From the NCBI GenBank assembly GCA_020047915.1, contig JAIFND010000068.1:1-56227 (forward strand): a stretch of 56,227 nucleotides of DNA. The letters run 5' to 3'. Origin of the DNA: a bacterium. Lineage in GTDB: Bacteria > Planctomycetota > UBA11346. A model generated the notes under the pieces. The model made no database searches. It worked only from the letters and a program-made list of their open reading frames with translations, and was not told the origin of the DNA. The position numbers and the translations under genes are program-made. Position 1 is the first letter of the stretch. Each line of letters begins with the position of its first letter. Positions 45,567 to 52,520 of this stretch are shown here, piece after piece.

Positions 45567-45941
45567 TCAGTTCCCGACAAGGCCCAGCATTTCGAGTTTC
45601 GACTGCAGCGCCGCGACCGTGAACGGCTTCATGAGGTACTCGTCGGCGCCGGCTTCAAGCGCCTTGGTGACCTGCTCGATCTCGGTCTCGGTCGTGCACA
45701 TGACGATCTTCATGTCGGCGCTGGGGATGGTGGTCCGCGCCTGGACCACGAAATCGTAACCGTTCATGCCCGGCATGTTCCAATCGACCATGGCGAGCTG
45801 GAATGGACCTTTGGCCGCAAGCGCGGCGAGGGCATCCTTGCCGTCGGCGGCCTCGGCGGTGTCGGTCACGCCCAGTTCCTTGAAAGCGCGTGCGAGGATG
45901 GCGCGGATGGCACGTGAGTCATCGACGATCAATACACGCAT
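45567..45941 (-). CDS. cheY: CheY-like single-domain response regulator
   Basis: 124 residues from ATG 45941 (MRVLIVDDSRAIRAILARAF); the ORF track adds 17 upstream residues. It is a receiver domain only: acidic pair VDDS, phospho-acceptor Asp in LAMVDWNMPGMNG, switch Thr in IVMCTTETEIEQV and Lys in EYLMKPF. The first of four chemotaxis-type genes on this strand, probably the diffusible output regulator dephosphorylated by CheX. With no motor or receptor genes nearby, it could act in chemotaxis, pili or another output. Confidence 0.92.
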   Translation of the reverse strand: MRVLIVDDSRAIRAILARAFKELGVTDTAEAADGKDALAALAAKGPFQLAMVDWNMPGMNGYDFVVQARTTIPSADMKIVMCTTETEIEQVTKALEAGADEYLMKPFTVAALQSKLEMLGLVGN

Positions 45942-46001
45942 GGGGGCAGCTCCTGGCCCCGACAGTCTAGAGGCTTGCGCCCACCAGAGCAACTGCGCGA
46001 C

Positions 46002-47183
46002 TCAGGCGTCGAGCAGCCGGTGCTCGTCGAGGACGGTGCGCCAGGCGTCCAACGCCCGGCGCGGGATGCGCACCTGCCCGTCAGCGGCATGCACCGGCAT
46101 GGTCCGCGCCTCGATGCGCTTGGCGATCGCGGTCGGACTGCGCCCAAGCAGCTCGGCCGCGGCCGCCGTATCGAGCAGTTCGCCAGGGTCGGCCGCCGTG
46201 ACCTGCCACAACGGTTCGCGGGTCAGGGCCTGACGCGCCAGCTTGCGGTCGGCCGCGACCAGGGCCGCGACCGCCGGACGCAAGTCGGCGGGGCCGCCGC
46301 CCAAGGCGGCGAGGATGCGGACGCGGGCGAAAGCGACGTCATAGGCCGAGCCAGCCAGCGCAGCCGGAGGCTCGGCGAGCCAGGCGGCCACCTCGGGGGG
46401 GCCACCGGCGCGGCAGACCGTGCTGGCCAAGTGGTCGAGCAGTTCAACCGCCTCGGCTTCGCCGCCGGCTGCCGCACAGGCGGCGAGCTCGCTGGTCGCC
46501 GCGGCAAAGTCGCCCGCCACCAGACGGCAACGGCACAGCGCAGCATGGTCCTCGGCATCGAGCTCATCCGCCCCGGCCAGGATCGCGACGGCCTCCGCCG
46601 TCCAGTGGCCGAGATCGGCCTGGCGCGCATCCTCGCGCAGACCGGCCAGCTCGCTCGCCTCGGCCACACCGTGCGCCAGTTCCAGCCAGAAGTTCACCAG
46701 ATCGCCATCCTTGACCGCCGGACCGGCGACCAGACGCGGCCAGTTGCGATCGCTCTGCGCCTCAAGCGCAGCCAAGGCGCCGGCGAAGGGCGTCCGGTAG
46801 GGTTCGGCCAGCACCTGGGCGGCGCCCTGCCGCCACTCGGGAGAGATATGGCCGAAGAACGGCTGCGGGATCGAAGCCACGCCATGGTCGCCGGCGACCA
46901 CCGCCACGCACAGGCCGGTCGCCGACTCGATCAGCTTGCGCGCCGTCTCCGTCGCCTCGGACGCCGACAGGCCCTGATGCCGCAACTGCTCGACGGTGGC
47001 CGACAGCGGACCGCCGCCATCGATCAAGAACTGCCGCCGCGACTCGGCGAAGGCCGGCGAAAAAGGCGCGAGGAAGCAGGCGTGGAAGCGCCACTCGCCG
47101 GCCAGCAACGACAGCGGATCGGCGGCGCCGGCCTTGAGCAGACCGGACAGTTCCGAGGCGATCTGGGCGGCGTCGTCAGGCAT
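46002..47183 (-). CDS. Hypothetical protein with C-terminal excisionase-like HTH
   Basis: 393 residues. The bulk (about 1-330) is Ala-rich and helical and matches nothing I know; it has no membrane span or signal. The last 60 residues (LLDTAAAAELLGRSPTAIAK, RIEARTMPVHAADGQVRIPR, RALDAWRTV) look like the MerR/excisionase type of winged helix: 'lt..eaA..LgvS...v.r.i..G.lp....g..r.p..al..w'. So a DNA-binding tail on a large unknown domain is inferred. It is 3 nt downstream of ychF on the same strand and probably cotranscribed. Confidence 0.6.
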   Translation of the reverse strand: MPDDAAQIASELSGLLKAGAADPLSLLAGEWRFHACFLAPFSPAFAESRRQFLIDGGGPLSATVEQLRHQGLSASEATETARKLIESATGLCVAVVAGDHGVASIPQPFFGHISPEWRQGAAQVLAEPYRTPFAGALAALEAQSDRNWPRLVAGPAVKDGDLVNFWLELAHGVAEASELAGLREDARQADLGHWTAEAVAILAGADELDAEDHAALCRCRLVAGDFAAATSELAACAAAGGEAEAVELLDHLASTVCRAGGPPEVAAWLAEPPAALAGSAYDVAFARVRILAALGGGPADLRPAVAALVAADRKLARQALTREPLWQVTAADPGELLDTAAAAELLGRSPTAIAKRIEARTMPVHAADGQVRIPRRALDAWRTVLDEHRLLDA

Positions 47184-47186
47184 GGT

Positions 47187-48287
47187 TCAGGCCTTGTTGA
47201 ACAGGAAGTGGCAGACGTCGCCATCCTGCATCTGGTAGTCCTTGCCCTCGGCGCGCAGCTTGCCGACCTCGCGGCAGCCCTTCTCGCCCTTATGCGCCAC
47301 GTACTCGGCGTAGGACGCGATCTCGGCGCGGATGAAGCCCTTCTCGAAGTCGGTGTGGATCACCCCGGCGCAACGCGGCGCCTTCCAGCCCTTCTGGAAC
47401 TGCCAGGCACGCACCTCCTGCACGCCCGCCGTGAAGTAGGTGCTGAGGCCGAGGATCTCGTAGCCGGCGCGCACCAGGCTGTCCACGCCGGCCTCGGTGA
47501 TGCCGAGATCCTGCATGAACATGGCTCGTTCGTCGCCGGACAGGCCGACCAGTTCGCTTTCGATCTTGCCGCTGATCAGGATCGCCTTGGCCCCGACCTT
47601 GGCGGCGTGGGCCTGCACCGCGCGGCTGTGCTCGTTGCCGCCGACGCGGATGTCGTTCTCGCCGATGTTGCACACGAACAGCATCGCCTTGGCGGTGATC
47701 AGGTGGAGGTCACTGATGTGCGCCTGCTGTTCCTCGGTGAGGCCGAGGGCGCGCACCGGCTTCAGCTCCTTGAACGCGGCGACCAGCTTTTCGAGGGTCG
47801 GCACGCGGGCGGCGGCATCCTTGTCGAGCTGCGAGCGCTTCTTCGAGCGGTCGAGGGCGGCCTTCACCGTCTCCTCGTCCTTGAGCATCAGTTCGAGATC
47901 GATGATTTCGATGTCGCGTACCGGATCGATCGAGCCATCGACGTGGATGACGTCGGGATCGATGAAGCAGCGCACCACGTGCAGCACCGCATCGACGTTC
48001 TTGATCGCCGAGAGGAACTCGTTGCCCTTGCCCTCGCCCTTGCTGGCGCCCTTGACCAGGCCGGCGATATCGACGATCTCAAGCCGCTGCGGCACCACCT
48101 TGTTGGTCTTGGCGATGTCCTTCAGCACCCACAGCCGCGCATCCGGCACGGTCACCAGGCCGGTGTTCGGCTCGATGGTGCAGAACGGATAGTTGGCCGC
48201 CTGGGCCGCCTGCGTCTGGGTCAGGGCGTTGAAGATGGTGCTCTTGCCGACGTTGGGCAGGCCGACGATACCGCAGTTGAGTGGCAT
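47187..48287 (-). CDS. ychF: YchF/OLA1 ribosome-binding ATPase
   Basis: Obg-related P-loop protein that prefers ATP. It has 366 residues, the usual length. G1 is GIVGLPNVGKSTIFNAL, with the family NYPFCTIEPNTG after it. G3 is DIAGLVKGASKGEGKGNEFL. The specificity loop reads LFVCNIGEND, where NxxE replaces NKxD as in all YchF proteins. The C-terminal TGS domain has LSTYFTAGVQEVRAW, APRCAGVIHTDFEKGFIRAE and the end GKDYQMQDGDVCHFLFN. The start is the ATG at 48287. Confidence 0.98.
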   Translation of the reverse strand: MPLNCGIVGLPNVGKSTIFNALTQTQAAQAANYPFCTIEPNTGLVTVPDARLWVLKDIAKTNKVVPQRLEIVDIAGLVKGASKGEGKGNEFLSAIKNVDAVLHVVRCFIDPDVIHVDGSIDPVRDIEIIDLELMLKDEETVKAALDRSKKRSQLDKDAAARVPTLEKLVAAFKELKPVRALGLTEEQQAHISDLHLITAKAMLFVCNIGENDIRVGGNEHSRAVQAHAAKVGAKAILISGKIESELVGLSGDERAMFMQDLGITEAGVDSLVRAGYEILGLSTYFTAGVQEVRAWQFQKGWKAPRCAGVIHTDFEKGFIRAEIASYAEYVAHKGEKGCREVGKLRAEGKDYQMQDGDVCHFLFNKA

Positions 48288-48323
48288 GGGGCGGGGAGGC
48301 TAACGGGAGGAGCAGGATGGGAA

Positions 48324-48380
48324 ATGCCAAATGCTGGAATGCTGGAATGCTGGAATGATCGAACTGCGCCATTCCAGCAT
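48324..48380. repeat. Octamer variant of the short-tandem arms (ATGCTGGA)
   Basis: ATGCCAA is followed by three ATGCTGGA units and ATG (48324-48357), and the complement ATTCCAGCAT lies at 48371-48380. It has the same triplet-plus-spacer plan as the 31-nt arms but with 8-nt periodicity and a short right partner. It lies between ychF and the PfkB-kinase gene, both on the minus strand. Confidence 0.7.
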
Positions 48381-48382
48381 GC

Positions 48383-49270
48383 TTACGCCTGCACCACCTG
48401 CACCCTGTCGATCAACTGCTTCACATCCTCTGGTCCGATGCGCGCGACCTCGGCCCGCGCGGCATTGGCTGCGCCGGCCGCCGCCGCCCAGGCCAGGGAA
48501 CGCGGGATGTCCCAGCCGCTCAGCCGGCCATGCGCATAGCCGGCCAGCCAGCAGTCACCAGAGCCGATGCCGTTGACCTCGGAGACCTGCGGCGGCACGA
48601 CCCGCCAGCGCCCTTCCGGCGCGCGTACCGTCACCGTCCCGCCGCCATCGGTCAGATGCAGCTCGCGCGCCGCCAGCCAGGGCTGCGGATCGACGCCATA
48701 CTCCTGGCGATTCGGCTTGGCCAGGGCCGGGGGGTGCGCGCCGGCCAGCGCCGCCAGCATGGGCTTGGCGTAGCTATCCACCCAGCACGGCACCCCGGCA
48801 GCATGCGCGGCATCGCAGATACGGCGATAGCTGTCCTCCATCCCGACCTCGGGCACCGAGCCGGACACGATCAGCAGTTCAGCGCCACGCACCTGCTCGG
48901 CGATCGTGGCGACGAAGCGGTCGCGCTCGTCAGGCGTGACGACGAAGCCGTCCTCGATGCAGGCGACGCTGCCGGACTGCAGTTCCGACAACTGGAAGCC
49001 GATGCGCAGCCGGGCGGCGGTGCGCACCAGCTCCGGCTTGATGCCATCGGCCGCGATCAGCCGGGCAAGCTCATCGGCTTCGTGGCCGCCGGCCAGACAC
49101 ACGGCCGTCACCTGATGGCCATGCCGGGCCAGCACGCGCGCCACATTGACGCCCTTGCCCCCGGCGACACGTGTGATGTGCGCCGTGCGCGACACCGCAC
49201 CGTGCCGCCAGGGGATCTCGGCGATGTGATCAAGGAGGGGATTGGCGGTGACGGTGACGATGCGGGCCAT
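48383..49270 (-). CDS. PfkB-family sugar kinase (1-phosphofructokinase-like)
   Basis: 295 residues of the ribokinase/PfkB fold. The N-terminus MARIVTVTANPLLDHI and AGGKGVNVARVLARHG resemble FruK/LacC (1-phosphofructokinase or tagatose-6-phosphate kinase). The catalytic motif near the C-terminus is NGIGSGDCWLAGYAHG, where the usual 'GAGDSF' reads GSGDC, with the base Asp kept. SGSVPEVGMEDSY is the anion-hole region. No PTS genes are beside it, so the substrate is unclear. It is divergent from folA. Confidence 0.85.
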   Translation of the reverse strand: MARIVTVTANPLLDHIAEIPWRHGAVSRTAHITRVAGGKGVNVARVLARHGHQVTAVCLAGGHEADELARLIAADGIKPELVRTAARLRIGFQLSELQSGSVACIEDGFVVTPDERDRFVATIAEQVRGAELLIVSGSVPEVGMEDSYRRICDAAHAAGVPCWVDSYAKPMLAALAGAHPPALAKPNRQEYGVDPQPWLAARELHLTDGGGTVTVRAPEGRWRVVPPQVSEVNGIGSGDCWLAGYAHGRLSGWDIPRSLAWAAAAGAANAARAEVARIGPEDVKQLIDRVQVVQA

Positions 49271-49322
49271 GGCAAAAAGCTAGCACAGCGGAAGGAAATC
49301 GCATCCTGCCGGCGTGCCTCGC

Positions 49323-49799
49323 ATGCCCCTCGCCCTGGTCGTCGCCTATGCCGTCCCCGGACGCGTGATCGGTGATGGCGAGCGCATGCCGTGGCATCAC
49401 TCCGAGGACCTCAAGCACTTCCGCTCCGTGACCACCGGCCACTCCGTGATCATGGGCCGGCGCACCTGGGCCTCGATCGGCCGACCGCTGCCCAAGCGCC
49501 GCAACATCGTGCTGTCGCGGGGGGCGGGATTCCGGGCCGAGGGCGCCGAGGTCTTCGCCGATCTCGACGCTGCGATCGCGGCGGCGCGTGCCGGCGGCGA
49601 CCCCTGCCCGATGATCATCGGCGGCGGCACGATCTACGCCCAGGCCCTGCCGCTGGCCACCGTGCTGCACCTGACCGAGGTGCACGAGACGCATGCCGGC
49701 AGCGTGACCTTTCCGGTCATCGATGAATCGACCTGGCATGAGACCGCGCACAGTGCCAGTGGCGTCCTGGTCTTCCGCACCCTGGAGCGCAGGCTGTAG
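49323..49799 (+). CDS. folA: Dihydrofolate reductase
   Basis: Reduces dihydrofolate to tetrahydrofolate with NADPH. 158 residues from ATG 49323 (MPLALVVAYAVPGRVIGDGE); a GTG three codons earlier is possible. Motifs: GERMPWHHSEDLKHFRSVTT (substrate site, Trp and the acidic residue in SED), VIMGRRTWASIGRPLPKRRN (NADPH site), and MIIGGGTIYAQAL. The ending LTEVHETHAGSVTFPVID fits the family. The first loop is VPGRVIGDG rather than the common 'D.n.gIG'. No thyA lies beside it. An expanded heptad-repeat tract begins 2 nt after the stop. Confidence 0.95.
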   Translation: MPLALVVAYAVPGRVIGDGERMPWHHSEDLKHFRSVTTGHSVIMGRRTWASIGRPLPKRRNIVLSRGAGFRAEGAEVFADLDAAIAAARAGGDPCPMIIGGGTIYAQALPLATVLHLTEVHETHAGSVTFPVIDESTWHETAHSASGVLVFRTLERRL

Positions 49800-49801
49800 G
49801 C

Positions 49802-50021
49802 AAGGCGGAAGGCGGAAGGCGGAAGGCGGAAGGCGGAAGGCGGAAGGCGGAAGGCGGAAGGCGGAAGGCGGAAGGCGGAAGATTCGCCAGGTCGCGCGCA
49901 CGGTAGCAAACGACAAGCACGCCCGTCTGCTGCCCGATCGGGCACTTTGATCCGGCTGGCGGATGACCTCCTGCCAGAGCCCCAGCATCTCTTCCGCCTT
50001 CCGCCTTCCGCCTTCCGCCTT
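49802..50021. repeat. Expanded heptad tract (11 units) and its 31-nt inverted partner
   Basis: 49802-49881 is (AAGGCGG)11 plus AAG, 80 nt with no mismatches. 49991-50021 is (CTTCCGC)4 plus CTT, exactly 31 nt and the perfect complement of four units. The spacer begins ATTCGCCAGG and ends AGCATCT, similar to the pair at 54500-54635 (AATCGCCAGG, GGCATTC). It fills the 306-nt gap between folA and lysS with no gene. This is the one arm that departs from 31 nt, by seven extra units. Confidence 0.9.
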
Positions 50022-50105
50022 TCTTCCCTCTCCCCATCTGGCTCGGCACCTTGGTACGCGAACGCCGGTTGCCGGCATAGGCGCGGGACTAGGCTGCGCC
50101 GCCCT

Positions 50106-51680
50106 ATGACGCAGCCCATCGCCGCCGACCAGAACGAGTACCGCGCCGCCCGCGCCGCCAACGCCGCCAAGGTGCGCGCCCTCGGCCAGGATCCCTACGG
50201 CAGCCGCTATGCGGTGACCCACAGCTGCGTCCAGGCGCGCGCCCTGGCCGGGCCGGCGCCCGACAGCCCACACTCGGAACCGGTGCGCCTGGCCGGCCGC
50301 ATCGGCAACCTGCGCAACTCGGGCAAGCTGCTCTTCGCCACCCTGTACGACCGCTCGCGCGCCGACGCCTACCGTCAGCAGACCCTGGCCGGCCGCGCCG
50401 AGATCGACGGCGCCGAAGCCAAGAAGGAGCGCGGCATCCAGCTCTTCGTCGACCTCAAGAGCGTCGGCGAGGCCGGCTGGAAGATCGTCGAGGCGCTCGA
50501 CCTGGCCGACTGGGTCGGCGTCGAGGGCAAGGTCGGGCGCACCCGCCGCGGCGAGATCTCGCTGTTCGTCACCAGCCTGACCGTGCTGGGCAAGGCCATG
50601 CTGCCGCCGCCGCACCAGGCCGGCGCCGATGCCGGCGAGCTGTCGGAAGAGGTGCGCTCGCGCCAGCGCTACCTGGATCTCATGCAGAGCGACGCCTCGC
50701 TCGATGTCTTCGTCACGCGCAGCCGCCTGGTCGCTGAGATCCGCCGCTTCTTCACCGACCGCCAGTTCCTGGAGGTCGAGACGCCGATGATGCAGCCGAT
50801 CCCCGGCGGCGCGGCGGCCCGGCCCTTCGTCACGCACCACAACGCGCTCGACATGGACCTTTACCTGCGCATCGCGCCGGAGATGTACCTCAAGCGCCTG
50901 CTGGTCGGCGGCCTGGAACGCGTCTTCGAACTGAACCGCAACTTCCGCAACGAAGGCATCAGTCCGCGGCACAATCCCGAGTTCACCATGATCGAGTGGT
51001 ACATGGCCTACGCCGACCACCGCCAGCTCATGGACCTCTCGGAAGAGCTGTTCCGCGTCCTCGCCGACCGCGTGCTGGGTACGCGCAAGCTGACCTGGGG
51101 CGAGTTCTCGATCGACCTCGACAAGCCGTTCCGCCGCTTCACCTACCACGAGGCGATGAAGACCCTCGGTGGCGTCGACTACGCCGACACGGCGGCGGTC
51201 GAGGCGGTGTGCCGGAAGATGGGCCGCGACCCCAAGGATTTCGCGACCTACGACCGCATGGCCAACGAAGTCTGGGAGCACCTGGTCGAGCCGCACCTGA
51301 CCGAGCCGACCTTCATCACCGACCAGCCGACCTGGCTGACCCCGCTATGCAAGGCCCACCCCGAGGACCCGGCGAAGACCCTGCGCTTCGAGCTGTTCAT
51401 GTGCCGGATGGAGGTCGGCAACGCCTACACCGAGCTGAACGATCCCGATGTGCAGCGCGCGCGCTTCGGCGCCCAGGTCGCCGAGGCGACCGCCGCCAAG
51501 GACAAGGAGTCCGGCATCGTCGATGGCAAGATCGACGAGGACTACTGCACCGCCCTCGACCACGGCCTGCCCGCCTGCGGTGGCCAGGGCATCGGCATCG
51601 ACCGTCTGGTCATGCTGTTCACCGGCCGCACCAACATCCGTGATGTGATCCTCTTCCCGACCATGCGGCCCGGGGCCTAA
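50106..51680 (+). CDS. lysS: Lysyl-tRNA synthetase, class II
   Basis: 524 residues from ATG 50106 (MTQPIAADQNEYRAARAANA); the ORF track's upstream 53 residues are repeat translation. An N-terminal OB-fold (about 60-190) binds the anticodon. Class II motif 1 is around FLEVETPMMQPIPGGAAARP; motif 2 is FELNRNFRNEGISPRHNPEF; motif 3 is GLPACGGQGIGIDRLVMLFT. The end has the family NIRDVILFPTMRP. An insertion-like segment with EAKKERGIQLFVDLKSVGEA in the OB domain is slightly longer than in E. coli. Confidence 0.97.
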   Translation: MTQPIAADQNEYRAARAANAAKVRALGQDPYGSRYAVTHSCVQARALAGPAPDSPHSEPVRLAGRIGNLRNSGKLLFATLYDRSRADAYRQQTLAGRAEIDGAEAKKERGIQLFVDLKSVGEAGWKIVEALDLADWVGVEGKVGRTRRGEISLFVTSLTVLGKAMLPPPHQAGADAGELSEEVRSRQRYLDLMQSDASLDVFVTRSRLVAEIRRFFTDRQFLEVETPMMQPIPGGAAARPFVTHHNALDMDLYLRIAPEMYLKRLLVGGLERVFELNRNFRNEGISPRHNPEFTMIEWYMAYADHRQLMDLSEELFRVLADRVLGTRKLTWGEFSIDLDKPFRRFTYHEAMKTLGGVDYADTAAVEAVCRKMGRDPKDFATYDRMANEVWEHLVEPHLTEPTFITDQPTWLTPLCKAHPEDPAKTLRFELFMCRMEVGNAYTELNDPDVQRARFGAQVAEATAAKDKESGIVDGKIDEDYCTALDHGLPACGGQGIGIDRLVMLFTGRTNIRDVILFPTMRPGA

Positions 51681-51721
51681 GGACTCGCGCAAGAACAACT
51701 GGCGCCTCAGGCGCCCTGCGG

Positions 51722-51752
51722 GCTCAAAGCTTGAAGCTCAAAGCTCCAAGCT
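51722..51752. repeat. 31-nt heptad arm after lysS
   Basis: GCTCAAA, GCTTGAA, GCTCAAA, GCTCCAA, then GCT: exactly 31 nt, preceded by CTGCGG. A degraded relative (GCTGCGG-GTTCGAG-GCT) lies about 50 nt on, near 51789-51805. It lies between convergent lysS and ybaB. Confidence 0.88.
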
Positions 51753-51803
51753 GGGCGAGCGTGCGTCCCTAAGGGCCCGCGCAGCCACGCTGCGGGTTCG
51801 AGG

Positions 51804-52145
51804 CTACTTGAACCCGCCCATCATGCCCATCATCGCGCCCATGTCGGCGCTGCGGAACACGCGTGCCAACTGTTCGTCGGGGGTGGAACCGAAGCGCTCG
51901 CGGTGCTGACGCAGGGCGTCGCCGAGCGCAGCGGTGAACAGGTCTTCGAGCATCGTCGCGTCACCCTGCATCGCGGCAGGGAGCAGGCGTACGCCGCGCA
52001 CGGTCAGGTCGCCGCCGATGCGCACGACCACAGCCCCGCCGCCCGCCCGGCCTTCGAGGACCGTATCGGTGCGTTCGGTGCTGGCCTTGCGCATCGCCTC
52101 CTGCACCGGCGCCATCGCCTTGGTGAGGTTGGCGAGGTCCATCAC
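51804..52145 (-). CDS. YbaB/EbfC-family nucleoid-associated protein
   Basis: 113 residues. It is a small DNA-binding protein of the YbaB family. Visible signature: LANLTKAMAPVQEAMRKAST at the N-terminus, then the strand VVVRIGGDLTVRGVRLLPAA (family 'v.v...G...v..i.id') and LEDLFTAALGDALRQHRERF (family 'lEd.i..A.ndA...'). The Met/Gly-rich tail MGAMMGMMGGFK is common in the family. Not with dnaX/recR here; it overlaps the lipoprotein gene by 4 nt. Confidence 0.85.
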   Translation of the reverse strand: MMDLANLTKAMAPVQEAMRKASTERTDTVLEGRAGGGAVVVRIGGDLTVRGVRLLPAAMQGDATMLEDLFTAALGDALRQHRERFGSTPDEQLARVFRSADMGAMMGMMGGFK

Positions 52146-52435
52146 TTCTTCTTGGGCGCGGCCTTGGCGGGGGCCGGCTTCTGGGCGGCGGCCTTGGCGG
52201 CGGCGGCCTGTTCGGCCAGCTTGCGCTTGTGCTCTTCGACGGCCTGCTGCAGCTGGATGCGGACTTCGCTGGAGACCATGCCGTTGAGCTCGCTGATCAG
52301 CTCGTTGCGCAGCTCGCTCTTGAGCTTCTCGCGCTCGGCGGCCTTCTCCTCGTCGGACTGGCAGCCGGCCAGGGCGAGCAGGGCGATGCAGAGCGGGGCG
52401 ACCAGGGCGGCGCGAGCCGAGAAGAAACGGGACAT
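52142..52435 (-). CDS. Small lipoprotein with charged helix
   Basis: 97 residues from ATG 52435, with GGAGG just upstream. MSRFFSARAALVAPLCIALL ends in the lipobox LAGC (Cys about 24), so the mature protein is lipid-anchored. The mature part begins QSDEEKAAEREKLKSELRNE and forms a charged helix with coiled-coil character, then an Ala/Lys/Pro-rich tail ending APKKK. It resembles no named family. It is coupled to ybaB by a 4-nt overlap. The function may be structural in the envelope. Confidence 0.8.
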   Translation of the reverse strand: MSRFFSARAALVAPLCIALLALAGCQSDEEKAAEREKLKSELRNELISELNGMVSSEVRIQLQQAVEEHKRKLAEQAAAAKAAAQKPAPAKAAPKKK

Positions 52436-52464
52436 GCGTCCTCCAGAATAGATGAGCGCCACAT

Positions 52465-52502
52465 CATGTCACCCCGCTGCGTAGCGCAACGGGGGCGGCA
52501 TG
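52465..52502 (-). terminator. Probable thrS terminator hairpin
   Basis: CATG, CCCCGCTGCG, then CGCAACGGGG and CATG form an imperfect stem about 18 nt after the thrS stop and before the lipoprotein start. There is no U-run, so termination is uncertain. Confidence 0.5.
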
Positions 52503-52520
52503 AAGCGCGGTTAAACAGAC

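Noticed and set aside
49802-50021. CRISPR array
   Set aside because: Units are contiguous 7-mers with no spacers, and no cas gene is present.
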